DNA of 64,000 bases from Arsenicibacter rosenii (GCF_001870735.1 NZ_MORL01000023.1:1-64000); one strand, 5' to 3'. Counted from the stretch's first letter, positions 51,687 to 60,676 are shown. Notes: generated from the sequence alone by a model not told the origin. Program-made: numbers and translations.

Positions 51687-52826
51687 TTACCCAATCGCCT
51701 GTTTCAAATCCTGAATCAAATCCTCGACATCCTCAATACCGACGCTCAGTCGGATAAGCGTATCTTTCAGGCCGTTTTTTTCCCGCTCCTCTTTCGGAAT
51801 GCTGGCATGGGTCATCGACGCCGGATGCGTACACAGCGATTCAACGCCGCCCAGCGATTCGCCGAGCGAAAACACCGTAAAGCTCTCCATTACCTTGACC
51901 GCCTCGGGCAGCGAATCGCCGTGCAGGGTGAAAGACACCATGCCGCCGAAACCCCGCATCTGCTCTTTAGCCAGCGCATGACCCGGATGGTTTTCCAGCC
52001 CCGGATAATAGACCTGACTTACCTTCGGATGGCTTTGCAGAAACCGGGCGACCTGCATCGCATTTTCGCAGTGACGCTGCATCCGGACGTGTAAGGTCTT
52101 AATGCCCCGCAACACCAGAAAACAGTCCTGAGGACCGGGCACCGCCCCGCAGGCATTCTGGATAAATTTCAGCCGCTGCGCAATGGCTTCGTCATTGGTC
52201 ACAATTGCTCCCATCACTGTATCCGAGTGACCACCTAGGTATTTTGTCACAGAGTGCATCACGATGGTAGCCCCCAGGTCAAGCGGATTTTGCAGGTAAG
52301 GCGAGGCAAAGGTATTATCGACCACCAGTTGAATGCCTTTTTCCTGCGTTATGGCCGCAATGGCCCTGATGTCGACAATACGCAGCAGTGGGTTGGTCGG
52401 CGTTTCGATCCAGACCATTTTTGTTGCGTCGGTCAGAGCCGCTTTCAGATTGTCCGGATTATCGAGCGATACAAATTTGAAGGTCAAGCCAAATTCCTGA
52501 AAGACCCGCACCATAATCCGGTAGGTGCCCCCGTAGAGATCACTGCTGGCAATAATTTCGTCGCCGGGTTTGAAGAGTTTCAGGATGGCGTCGGTGGCGC
52601 CGAGCCCCGAGGCGAAGCAAATGCCGTACTGCCCGTTTTCGAGCGCGGCCAGGTTATTTTGCAGTACATCGCGCGTCGGGTTCTGCGTCCGGGCATATTC
52701 GTAGCCTTTGTGCTTGCCCGGTGATTCCTGCACGTAGGTCGATGTCTGGTAAATCGGCGTCATGATGGCGCCGGTAGTTGGGTCGGGTTCGATCCCGGCA
52801 TGTATGGCTTTGGTACCGAATTTCAT
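51687..52826 (-). CDS. metB: Cystathionine gamma-synthase / trans-sulfuration PLP enzyme
   Basis: A 379-residue Cys/Met-metabolism PLP enzyme. PLP Lys195 is in IVMHSVTKYLGGHSD; the substrate and cofactor segments TPIYQTSTYVQESPGKHKGYEYART and YGGTYR are intact. Such enzymes form cystathionine from an activated homoserine and cysteine, but gamma-synthase and gamma-lyase are hard to separate by sequence, so the exact reaction is less sure. Full length and normal start. Single gene between convergent and downstream units. Confidence 0.85.
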   Translation of the reverse strand: MKFGTKAIHAGIEPDPTTGAIMTPIYQTSTYVQESPGKHKGYEYARTQNPTRDVLQNNLAALENGQYGICFASGLGATDAILKLFKPGDEIIASSDLYGGTYRIMVRVFQEFGLTFKFVSLDNPDNLKAALTDATKMVWIETPTNPLLRIVDIRAIAAITQEKGIQLVVDNTFASPYLQNPLDLGATIVMHSVTKYLGGHSDTVMGAIVTNDEAIAQRLKFIQNACGAVPGPQDCFLVLRGIKTLHVRMQRHCENAMQVARFLQSHPKVSQVYYPGLENHPGHALAKEQMRGFGGMVSFTLHGDSLPEAVKVMESFTVFSLGESLGGVESLCTHPASMTHASIPKEEREKNGLKDTLIRLSVGIEDVEDLIQDLKQAIG

Positions 52827-52873
52827 AGGTTTTCTGGTTATGCCGCTAAAATCAGACGGTCAGGGTTGTTGAT

Positions 52874-52902
52874 AAAAAAAGAGACAAGGCGTGCCTTGTC
52901 TC
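52874..52902 (-). terminator. Terminator downstream of the 486-residue protein gene
   Basis: GAGACAAGGC (52881-52890) pairs with GCCTTGTCTC (52893-52902); a seven-T run follows on the minus strand. Confidence 0.85.
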
Positions 52903-52932
52903 CACAATATACGATTTACAATCATTTTGCCT

Positions 52933-54393
52933 TTACAATTGTTCGGCCTGCTGGCGAACCTGTTCGCCAATGGGCGTATACTGCACCTCGCAGGGGTAAC
53001 CAAACAGGCAGTTTTCCTTAATCTGACGGACCACGCTGTCGGGCACCATCGCCTCCCAGCCGTCTTCTCCTTTCTGAATCTGCTCCAGCACAAGGTCGGT
53101 CGAAATATGGAGGTTTTCTTCGTTGTAGTCGCGGATGGCCTCGATCTTGTCGTTCTGTGTCAGGTACGAGAAAAGCGGTTTGATGTGCGGCGGCAGGTCG
53201 AAATCCATGCAGGCGTAAATGCTGCCATCGGCGCGTAATGTCGGGTAGATAAACAGCTTTACCTTCCGGCTGAACAAGGTCGCAAACGATTCCAGAATAC
53301 CGCCCGGCAGAAATTCATAATGACTTTCTTCGAAAATATATTCCAGGTTCGGAATACCCATGATCAGTCCGATTTTCAGGCGGGTCAAGCGCGCCAGATA
53401 CGCTACGAGGCGGAAATATTCGTGGTAGTTGGAGATCATTACCGTTTGGCCCAGCGAACACAGAATATCGACGCGGTCGAGGAAGTCCTTTTCATCGATG
53501 CCCTGCTCGTTGGCTTTTAGGTTGTGTAGCGTCAGCTCTGAGACCATCACTACCTTATCAGGGTTCACATCGTCCTCGGCCTTAAACTGTTTCAGGCCGT
53601 TTTCGATCATGTCCATGTGCACGTTCGTCACCGGACGCAACCGGCCGCGCATCACCAGGATGTGTTTTTTATAGAGTGCTTCCGACGGCTGCAACACCCG
53701 CCCATCCGGCCCGAACAAAGCAGCATCGGTAAAGCCGTTTTTCACGAGGTGCAGGCTCATCAACCGGTTATCGACATCGGCGAAATCGGGGCCATCAAAC
53801 CGGATCATGTCAATTTCGATCCGCTCCGGAGTCAGGTCGTCCATCAGCGACAGCAGCAGCGTTTCCGGCGATTTATGGTAGTAAAAGCAGCCGTAAATCA
53901 GGTTGGTGCCAATGATGCCAAGCGCCTGTTGCTGTAACACGTTCTCGTTATCGAGCATCCGGACATGGACGATAACATCGTTATAAGCAGCCTGTGGGGT
54001 CAGCTGGAACCGTAAGCCAATCCAGCCGTGGGCCTCGTTGGTTTTCTGGTAGTTCAGGGCAACAACAGTATTGGCGAAAGCAAAGAAGAGCGAGTCGGTA
54101 CCGCGTTTTTCGGCCAGGCGGACGTTCAGCAGGTTATACTCGCGGTTGAGCATTTTCAGCAGGCGCGATTCGCACACATACCGGCCGCTGATTTCAGGGC
54201 CGTAAATGGCGTCGCTGAAGGTCATGTCATAAGCCGAAATGGTTTTGGCGATTGTGCCGGACGCGCCTCCTGCCTTAAAAAATACGGCGGCGGTTTCCTG
54301 CCCCGCGCCGATTTCGGCAAAAGACCCGTAAATTTTTCTATCGAGGTTGATACGCAGCGCTTTCTGTTTCGTACCGATATTTTTTTCGTACAT
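52933..54393 (-). CDS. Conserved protein of unknown function
   Basis: A 486-residue cytoplasmic protein with no signal peptide or membrane helix. It begins MYEKNIGTKQKALRINLD and has well-ordered alpha/beta segments such as FAEIGAGQETAAVFFKAGGASGTIAKTISAYDMTFSDAIYG, IRFDGPDFADVDNRLMSLHLV and RLKIGLIMGIPNLEYIF. This sequence type is common in Bacteroidota and cyanobacteria without an experimentally defined role. The N-terminal glycine-rich stretch could bind a nucleotide, but I do not recognise a known motif. Monocistronic with a strong terminator. Confidence 0.7.
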   Translation of the reverse strand: MYEKNIGTKQKALRINLDRKIYGSFAEIGAGQETAAVFFKAGGASGTIAKTISAYDMTFSDAIYGPEISGRYVCESRLLKMLNREYNLLNVRLAEKRGTDSLFFAFANTVVALNYQKTNEAHGWIGLRFQLTPQAAYNDVIVHVRMLDNENVLQQQALGIIGTNLIYGCFYYHKSPETLLLSLMDDLTPERIEIDMIRFDGPDFADVDNRLMSLHLVKNGFTDAALFGPDGRVLQPSEALYKKHILVMRGRLRPVTNVHMDMIENGLKQFKAEDDVNPDKVVMVSELTLHNLKANEQGIDEKDFLDRVDILCSLGQTVMISNYHEYFRLVAYLARLTRLKIGLIMGIPNLEYIFEESHYEFLPGGILESFATLFSRKVKLFIYPTLRADGSIYACMDFDLPPHIKPLFSYLTQNDKIEAIRDYNEENLHISTDLVLEQIQKGEDGWEAMVPDSVVRQIKENCLFGYPCEVQYTPIGEQVRQQAEQL

Positions 54394-54582
54394 ACCTTCC
54401 CGTTGTTGTTGATGCTAAATTTATGAAAAAGAACAAATTACTGTTCGCGGGTGCTTTACATTACCCTAAAAGCCATAAAAAAACCATAGAAAATACAGCC
54501 TCTTTTCTGTACGGCTTTCGGGGCAGCTGTTTACCTTACGTACAAAACTAAAAATCTCCCTTCAGAAACCCGCTAACCGACG

Positions 54583-54972
54583 ATGACCGATTTGTTATTT
54601 GTGTACGGCACCCTCATGCAACAGGCTGCTAATCCGTTTTCGGAACACCTCCGGCAACACAGCCGGTATATCGGGCGCGGGTCTTTTCCGGGGCAGCTCT
54701 ATCTGGTATCCTGGTATCCGGGAGCCGTTTCCGACCCCGCCGCCCCGACCAACGTCTGCGGCGAGGTGTTTCAGCTACTACAACCCGACCTGACTTTACC
54801 CCTCCTCGACGAATACGAAGACACCGCCGGCGACACCGGTGAGTTTATCCGCAAGCCCGTAACGGTTTCTATTCTTGGACAACAAAAACGCTGCTGGGTT
54901 TATCTCTATAACTTTTCTGTAGAGAAATTGGTGCACATCCCCACCGGCGACTTCCGGCCGTATCTGAAGTGA
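54583..54972 (+). CDS. Gamma-glutamylcyclotransferase-like protein (AIG2 fold)
   Basis: A 129-residue protein of the GGCT/AIG2 superfamily. The substrate loop LLFVYGTLMQQ is diagnostic, and the acidic catalytic position is in LLDEYEDT. Members cleave gamma-glutamyl amines or dipeptides to 5-oxoproline. Cytoplasmic, single domain, monocistronic. The substrate is not predictable. Confidence 0.82.
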   Translation: MTDLLFVYGTLMQQAANPFSEHLRQHSRYIGRGSFPGQLYLVSWYPGAVSDPAAPTNVCGEVFQLLQPDLTLPLLDEYEDTAGDTGEFIRKPVTVSILGQQKRCWVYLYNFSVEKLVHIPTGDFRPYLK

Positions 54973-55115
54973 GAACTATAGGAGGCTGCGGGGCACGAAA
55001 AAACACATAAAAATAGTTGCATACTTTTTGTTACATCCGGTAGTTGAGCGATATTAACCCACACGTCAGTATTAATTACAGTATATATCCATTAATCAAC
55101 TCCTGATTTGTAGCC

Positions 55116-55409
55116 ATGAAAGCCTTTGAAAGCCACCAATCCACACAACGGGTCTTTTTTATGCGTGGCCTGTTGCAACTCTGCCCGCGCGAGTGGGATG
55201 TATTGATGCTCATTGCCGAAGACGACAGCAATGAAGCAATCGCCGATAAACTCCACCTACAGCCTAAAAGTGCCGAAAATTACCGGACCCGCATTGGTAA
55301 AAAGTTGCAGTTAACCGGTGTTGGTAAACTTACCCAATTTGCCACACAATATCGCACAGAATTACGCTTTTGGTACGAAGAAGCCACAGGCAAGTTACCC
55401 CCCAGATAA
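55116..55409 (+). CDS. Orphan LuxR-type HTH protein
   Basis: A 97-residue protein that is essentially one GerE/LuxR DNA-binding domain: LCPREWDVLMLIAEDDSNEAIADKLHLQPKSAENYRTRIGKKLQLTG. It has the usual LTxRE-like start (LCPRE) and the SxExYRxRI recognition helix. There is no receiver or sensor domain, so its activity must depend on expression or a partner. It is followed by two similar hairpins and then the AT-rich insert. Confidence 0.82.
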   Translation: MKAFESHQSTQRVFFMRGLLQLCPREWDVLMLIAEDDSNEAIADKLHLQPKSAENYRTRIGKKLQLTGVGKLTQFATQYRTELRFWYEEATGKLPPR

Positions 55410-55736
55410 TAGTTAACCTTATTAAACGTTTTAATTTCCTATGCCAAAATCCCTCATTAGTTGAGGGGTTTTGGCTAGAAATAGTGCAGTATATATACCA
55501 CATTTATGCACTATATACTACGTTATTGGCTAAGGTTACAATAAGCATTTTTTCTGTGATTATGTAAACAAAACCCCTCACGAATTGAGGGGCATTTTAG
55601 CTTGACAGATGTATAGTCTCTATTTAGCTTTGCTACTGTCATGACACAGAAACGGCAGATGAACTGTGCAGCATTTGCCAAAGGCGTAAACCCGAAAAGC
55701 CTGAGAAAGAGTAGGGAGGATATCCAAAATTTTTCC
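55410..55736. other. Intergenic region with twin hairpins, no gene
   Basis: No convincing gene is present. Two related hairpins stand out: CCAAAATCCCTCA (55444-55456) with TGAGGGGTTTTGG (55462-55474), and CCCCTCA (55574-55580) with TGAGGGG (55586-55592). The first is likely the terminator of the LuxR-type gene. The rest is increasingly AT-rich toward the insert. Confidence 0.5.
55444..55474 (+). terminator. Terminator after the LuxR-type gene
   Basis: A 13-bp stem with one G-U pair and a short loop, with T-rich sequence in the descending arm. Confidence 0.55.
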
Positions 55737-57166
55737 ATGAATATATATATATATATCTAAGTACATTACTAACATTAGTAATTTTATTTTTTTCTAAATG
55801 CAATCAATCCAATAATTCAGGAATAATTCCTGAAAAATCAATATCAATTTCAGATACTAAAAAATGGTTTAATAATAAATTCAATAATGGTAGTTTCAGA
55901 GAAGCGGTAACTACAAGTTCTTCAGGGAAACAACTAATATGGGAAGATGCATCATATTTTGACTTTCAATTCGGAAAAGCAGTTGTAGTACCAATTGATT
56001 ATCAAAAGAGATTTATTCCATCTTATTCTATTGAAAAAAATGAGGCAACTGACCCAAAGTTTACTTTAACGAATAGTGACTTAGATAATTTAATCATTCA
56101 TAAGGATAAAAATGGTAATTATGTTGAAAGAATATTTAGGATTATTCCCGATGAAAAGTACTTAGAGCGATCAAAAGGCAGAAAGATAAATATATCTTTT
56201 GAAGGCTTGATGATAATAACAGACTGGAATGGTAACTTAATAACAGGATATAAATATAAAGATGGTAAATCAATTGCTCAGATTGCTAAAACTAAAGGCG
56301 GACGTATAGCTTCTATAAATGGATGCGATACCATTAACTGGTGGACGTGTGTAAGTGTAAATGAAGGGCCTGAATCGTGTAGAATAACCGAAACAGAAAC
56401 TTACTGCTGGGGAAGCAACGGAGGTGGCGGTGCACCTAATGAGGATTATGATAATCCTGAATATGCAGGTGGTGGAAGTAGTGGAGGTGGCAATAATAGT
56501 AGTGTTGACATTAATAACCAAGATTTAAAACCTTGCATGCAAAGTCTAATGTCTGATATTGAAAGATTGGCAAATGGCTCTATCGGGTCCATAATACAAA
56601 GATTTTCTAATAATAACGCCTCTAAATATAACTGGAAACTAAAAGATGGGCAGTTAACACCAAATACTAATGCCTTTACAAGTCAAATTTTTGACCCTTC
56701 GACAAAGACCGTAACAACTACTTTTGACTCTCAAAAATTTTCTCAAGCAACAGATTTATCAATAGCTCGAACAATTATTCATGAGTCTATTCATGCCTTT
56801 CTGGTAAATCACTTTAGAGTAGATCCTTTAACTGCGCAAGGACAATTCCCTCAGTTGATGAAAGATTATGCAAATGAAATTTATGGTAGGGATGTAAATG
56901 CTGTGCATCATGCAGAATTCGCTAGAAATTATGTTTCTGCAATAGCGAGTGCATTAGCAGAATTTGATATTTTAAGAGGTTATACTCATCCATTTCAATT
57001 TTATGAAGACTTAGCTTGGGGTGGTCTGGAAGGTACAGAAGCTTTTAATAACTTAGATGAAACAGTAAAAATTCGTATTAGCAACAGAGTACGAATTGAA
57101 TTAACAGGTAAAGATTTAAACGGTAATTATCAAAATCAAATAGGTAGATTAAGTGATTGTCACTGA
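55737..57166 (+). CDS. Secreted zincin-like lipoprotein, start out of frame across an (AT)8 tract
   Basis: The frame that ends at 57166 is open from 55715 but has no ATG, GTG or TTG before 56207. Its upstream part encodes a hydrophobic run ending LVILFFSKC, a textbook lipobox, then an exported domain. An ATG at 55737 reads MNIYIYI and stops because eight AT units (55741-55756) put it out of frame; removal of one unit would join it to the signal and give 475 residues. The mature protein has VVVPI-type strands, a WTCVS…CWGSNGGGG linker and a metalloprotease-like motif, HESIH (56780-56794). It is either phase-off or a decayed gene. AT-rich composition indicates recent transfer. Confidence 0.65.
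55741..55756. repeat. (AT)8 dinucleotide tract
   Basis: Eight consecutive AT units follow the ATG at 55737-55739 (after one further A). Unit number sets whether this ATG is in frame with the lipoprotein signal; seven or ten units would be in frame. Confidence 0.9.
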
Positions 57167-57188
57167 TTGATCCTACCCAATAACAATA

Positions 57189-57256
57189 TATTTTATTCAT
57201 GTTCTGAATTTAGTATTAAGAAAAAAAAGTACTAAATTCAGAACATGAATAAAATA
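57189..57256. terminator. 27-bp perfect inverted repeat after the zincin gene
   Basis: The arm 57189-57215 (TATTTTATTCATGTTCTGAA and on) is exactly complementary to 57230-57256, with a 14-nt A-rich loop. It starts 22 nt after the zincin stop. It can act as a terminator, but the stem is much longer than needed and could mark a small mobile or recombination element. Confidence 0.7.
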
Positions 57257-57303
57257 ATCTTTAATTAAATTTTTATCATTTTTTTTCAAAAATTTTACAA
57301 AAT

Positions 57304-57693
57304 ATGAAAAATTTCTTCATTAATAATGTTGGAATATTTATTGTGTTGATATTTTTACATACCAACAAAATTCCTTTCCAATTTTCAAAAAACAATAATT
57401 GTATAGCAACCAAAAATATAATCAAAAACAATAAGAATAATACTATTATATCAGGAATTATATTAGATTGTAAAACACAAAAACCATTAAAGGTAGCGAT
57501 CATAAAAATAAATAAAACAACATTCTATAGTGATACCCTGGGCCGTTTTCGTCACCAGGTAAAGCCCGGCAATTATACCATTAAAGCAGGATGGCCTACC
57601 TATCTTTGGCAGCAGATAAATACAACGGTAAAAAATAAGGATTCACTATTTGTGACTTTTTATCTTGAGGATGACCCGGCACCGTTGAAGTAA
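57304..57693 (+). CDS. Small secreted protein with carboxypeptidase-regulatory-like domain
   Basis: A 129-residue protein with an N-terminal hydrophobic segment (about 8-20) as a possible signal. The C-terminal part, GIILDCKTQKPLKVAIIKINKTTFYSDTLGRFRHQVKPGNYTIKAG, matches the CarboxypepD_reg beta-sandwich common in Bacteroidota surface proteins. The first 75 codons are extremely AT-rich and Asn/Ile/Lys-rich, but after about 57535 the base composition matches the chromosome, as if two origins are joined inside the gene. The function is unknown. Confidence 0.55.
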   Translation: MKNFFINNVGIFIVLIFLHTNKIPFQFSKNNNCIATKNIIKNNKNNTIISGIILDCKTQKPLKVAIIKINKTTFYSDTLGRFRHQVKPGNYTIKAGWPTYLWQQINTTVKNKDSLFVTFYLEDDPAPLK

Positions 57694-57846
57694 TTGTCGG
57701 TAAATTTAGCCGTGGTTTAGTAAGGGCTGTCTTAGAGACATGAATCAGGCCGTAAACGCATATCGGTGATCATTCCCCTGTTTATTTTTCCTGCATTTCA
57801 TTTTCATTGCAAAACCGAGCAACTATGGTAGGAATATGCAGCGTCA

Positions 57847-58008
57847 ATGGCTCAGCTATTCAAGTATGAAGGTGAGTATAACAGGTTTTATATCTGGCAA
57901 TACTTTGATCATGCAACTGAGCGCCTGGAGGGCGTCATTTTTCCGCCAATGATTATCAAAGGGCTTATCATCAACGGGATAGGAAAACGGTTTCCGGATG
58001 ACGAGTAG
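57847..58008 (+). CDS. Possible 53-residue protein
   Basis: A short frame, MAQLFKYEGEYNRFYIWQYF followed by DHATERLEGVIFPPMIIKGLIINGIGKRFPDDE, with protein-like composition. There is no in-frame start further upstream. It may be a small gene or a fragment of a larger one left by the nearby insertion. No family recognised. Confidence 0.3.
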   Translation: MAQLFKYEGEYNRFYIWQYFDHATERLEGVIFPPMIIKGLIINGIGKRFPDDE

Positions 58009-58041
58009 CTTCGCTCTTGAGTATGCGGCGAATAAACCGTA

Positions 58042-58068
58042 TATTCACCGCATAATATGCGGTGAATA
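58042..58068. promoter_or_regulatory. Perfect operator-like palindrome upstream of fic
   Basis: TATTCACCGCAT (58042-58053) and ATGCGGTGAATA (58057-58068) are exact inverted arms separated by 3 nt, ending 2 nt before the fic ATG. A degenerate half-site, TATGCGGCGAATA, lies at 58022-58034. Binding would block transcription or translation initiation; the Fic protein has a winged-helix-like C-terminus and may be the repressor. Confidence 0.6.
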
Positions 58069-58070
58069 GC

Positions 58071-59171
58071 ATGTACATCTATCAACGATACGGGTGGCCG
58101 GATTTTCAGTGGGAGCAAGACGTTATTTTAACGCCGCTGGCTGCCCTGCGCCATAAGCAGGGGAAGTTAACCGGCCGCATGACCAGTCTCGGCTTTTCGC
58201 TCCGTTCGGAGGCCATGCTGGAAGCCATGACTCTGGAACTCATTAAATCCAATGAAATTGAAGGCGAACGGCTGGATCAAAGTCAGGTCCGGTCATCAAT
58301 AGCCCGCCGGTTAGGGATTGACACCTTCGGTCTTGTAGCGGTTGACAGAGAGGTTGAAGGACTGGTCGATATGCTGCTGGATGCTACACAGCAATTCGAG
58401 AAGCCATTGACAAAAGATCGGTTAGGCGATTGGCATGCAGCCTTGTTTCCGACAGGTCGCAGCGGCATGCATAAAATTACCGTTGGCGACTGGCGCACCG
58501 GTGATTCAGGCCCTATGCAGGTCGTATCCGGCCCGATAGGTTATGAACGCATCCATTTTCAGGCTCCGGGGGCTGATGTACTGGATACTGAGATGGCCGA
58601 TTTTCTAAACTGGTTTAATACGCATCAGCCGCTCGATCCGGTACTAAAGGCAGCGATTGCCCACCTGTGGTTTGTTACGATTCACCCGTTTGATGATGGA
58701 AACGGCCGGATCGCACGTACCATTGCTGATATGCAATTAGCCAGAGCAGACAACAGCCCACAGCGTTTTTACAGCATGTCGGCACAGATCAGAAAAGAGC
58801 GCAAGGCTTATTATCAGATACTTGAAAAAACGCAGCGCGGTACACTGGATATCACAGACTGGCTGGTCTGGTTTTTTAGTTGCCTGGATCGTGCCCTGGA
58901 AGATACTGAATCCCTGTTATCGGCGGTACTCACTAAAGCCAGGTACTGGGAATGGTTATCTTCAAAATTGATCACTGAACGTCAGCGCAGCATGATCAAC
59001 AAGCTGTTAGATGGCTTTGACGGCAAGCTAACAACGTCAAAGTGGGCAAAAATCACCAAAGTGTCGCAGGATACAGCCCTGCGGGATATTCAGGATTTAG
59101 TCGGCCAGGGCATTCTGGTCAAAGATAGTTCTGGTGGCCGCAGTACCACTTATTCATTACCCCCCATCTAA
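58071..59171 (+). CDS. Fic family AMP-transferase with DUF4172 (class II autoinhibited)
   Basis: A 366-residue Fic protein that would transfer AMP from ATP to target hydroxyls. The N-terminal DUF4172 domain includes the inhibitory helix SNEIEG at 60-65, the (S/T)xxxE(G/N) motif of class II. The catalytic motif is HPFDDGNGRIAR, with His205. The C-terminus (about 300-366: KLTTSKWAKITKVSQDTALRDIQDLVGQGILVKDSSGGRSTTY) is a winged-helix-like DNA-binding part. All key residues are intact. The upstream palindrome suggests autoregulation. An earlier GTG start lies within that palindrome and was not chosen. Confidence 0.88.
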   Translation: MYIYQRYGWPDFQWEQDVILTPLAALRHKQGKLTGRMTSLGFSLRSEAMLEAMTLELIKSNEIEGERLDQSQVRSSIARRLGIDTFGLVAVDREVEGLVDMLLDATQQFEKPLTKDRLGDWHAALFPTGRSGMHKITVGDWRTGDSGPMQVVSGPIGYERIHFQAPGADVLDTEMADFLNWFNTHQPLDPVLKAAIAHLWFVTIHPFDDGNGRIARTIADMQLARADNSPQRFYSMSAQIRKERKAYYQILEKTQRGTLDITDWLVWFFSCLDRALEDTESLLSAVLTKARYWEWLSSKLITERQRSMINKLLDGFDGKLTTSKWAKITKVSQDTALRDIQDLVGQGILVKDSSGGRSTTYSLPPI

Positions 59172-59174
59172 TGC

Positions 59175-59204
59175 ATACGGGCAGGCCAACCGACCTGCCC
59201 GTAT
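59175..59204. terminator. Convergent terminator between fic and S41 genes
   Basis: ATACGGGCAGG (59175-59185) pairs with CCTGCCCGTAT (59194-59204) with an 8-nt loop. Confidence 0.75.
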
Positions 59205-59224
59205 CATATTTGACCGGCTAACCG

Positions 59225-60676
59225 CTATTTCGGCAGCTCGATAAACATATTACTGCCACCGGCTTTGCGCTCAATCGTAGAAGCAATCGGTGTCGGGGCG
59301 TTTACCTCGGCCACAATGGCGCGGCGGGCAAGCCGTGAGCCCGTAATCTGGAACAGGGCTTCGTTCAGCAGCGCTTCGCTCACATCGCCGAACGGACGCG
59401 GATTCAGCGGTTCGCTGACCGTAACCGCAGGCGTGAAACCAGTGTTGTAGTCCGACTGACCCAGCGAGTTGAATGACTTCGACACAATGGGCTGCATCCC
59501 CCACTTAATCTGCTTCTTCGAATCAGAAATCGTCACCGATCCTACATTCTTGCCATATGACTTTGTGCCGATGGTCGTCACGGTCATATACGGTTTCAGA
59601 CCGTTGATAACCAGCTCACTGGCAGACGCCGAGCGGCCGGTGGTCAGCACAAATACGCGTTGCAGGTTGCTGCCGATATTACCTGCCTTCGTCTGGAAAT
59701 AATCGTAGAAGAAATTTTTGCCATACTGCTTTTCCAGATCCGGCGTAATCGTTTTGTTCCACTCCTTACGGGCAAACACACTGCTGGTTGTCACGTTTTT
59801 GGCAATGGAACTAGCCAGGTTGGTCGCCGACGATACATAGCCGCCGGGGTTATACCGGAAGTCCAGAATCAGTTCGTTTACGCCCTGCTGTTTGAACTTG
59901 ATAAAAATATTATCCAGCTTCTGGTCGTAAGTGGCCACCGCACTGCCGTTTGGCCCAGGCACAAACTGATTGTAGACCAGATAGCCGATTTTCTTAGCAC
60001 CGACCGTGTAGACCGAATCCATGTATACCGGATCTTCCTGGAACACCACGGCCGTCACGGTCTTCACATCCGACGTTTCGACAAGTGCACCGTTTTCTAC
60101 TTTCAGGAAACCATACTGCTTCGTGTCTGTAGCCGAGGACAGCAAACTGCTGTAGTTGCTGCGGGTCATTTTCTGACCATCAACCTTAAAAAACATATCC
60201 CCCCGCTTGATACCTGCTTTTGCCGCCGGCGAATTAGGCAATACATAGAGCACAGAACCGACAATATCATCTGTCGTATTCGGGCGGATGTAGAGCTGAA
60301 ACTCCATCCCGTCGGTTTTGCTTTCGCCGCTGAGGGCTGCTGTCAGTTCATCGGCGCTTTGCTGTATCCACGAGAAACGATCACCGTCTGGGCGGGCTGT
60401 TGCATCGTACTTGTAGAGGAGGCCGGAAAAATAATCGGAGGGGTTCAGATTCTTGTCAACGGTTGTCGGGATTTTGTCATTCCAGTAGTAGTAGTACTGC
60501 ATGTTGGTCAGAATCCAGTTGTTGACCGTCTGGTTTTCCGTGTTGACCGCCACCGATGTGGTACTGGTGGTGACAGACGGTTGCACATTTTCGGTTTTCT
60601 GGCACCCTGTAAGCCAGACAGAAGCACCTACCGACAGCCCCAGGGCCATCGAACGCCAGTTAGTTGAATGAAGCAT
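59225..60676 (-). CDS. S41 family C-terminal-processing-like peptidase (lipoprotein)
   Basis: A 483-residue exported peptidase with lipobox LTGC at 22-25. A PDZ domain lies at about 150-220 (SPAAKAGIKRGDMFFKVDGQ). The S41 core follows, with the serine in TTGRSASASELVINGL and the catalytic Lys candidate in GTKSYGKNVGSV. FRYNPGGYVSSA is the usual preceding block. Bacteroidota carry many such surface or periplasmic proteases with unknown substrates. Start ATG normal; divergent from the MORN gene across a 246-bp AT-rich region. Confidence 0.87.
   Translation of the reverse strand: MLHSTNWRSMALGLSVGASVWLTGCQKTENVQPSVTTSTTSVAVNTENQTVNNWILTNMQYYYYWNDKIPTTVDKNLNPSDYFSGLLYKYDATARPDGDRFSWIQQSADELTAALSGESKTDGMEFQLYIRPNTTDDIVGSVLYVLPNSPAAKAGIKRGDMFFKVDGQKMTRSNYSSLLSSATDTKQYGFLKVENGALVETSDVKTVTAVVFQEDPVYMDSVYTVGAKKIGYLVYNQFVPGPNGSAVATYDQKLDNIFIKFKQQGVNELILDFRYNPGGYVSSATNLASSIAKNVTTSSVFARKEWNKTITPDLEKQYGKNFFYDYFQTKAGNIGSNLQRVFVLTTGRSASASELVINGLKPYMTVTTIGTKSYGKNVGSVTISDSKKQIKWGMQPIVSKSFNSLGQSDYNTGFTPAVTVSEPLNPRPFGDVSEALLNEALFQITGSRLARRAIVAEVNAPTPIASTIERKAGGSNMFIELPK

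Noticed and set aside
55523-55738. 71-codon minus-strand frame with a signal-like start
   Set aside because: It crosses the hairpin at 55574-55592, and the hydrophobic start is followed by unstructured sequence with no family.
56270-56521. 83-codon frame antisense to the zincin lipoprotein
   Set aside because: It is a product of the AT-rich, Ser/Thr-like complement of the glycine-rich linker; no independent support.
59660-60667. 335-codon open frame antisense to the S41 peptidase
   Set aside because: It shadows a well-supported gene with signal peptide, PDZ and catalytic motifs; its own translation shows no recognisable domain.
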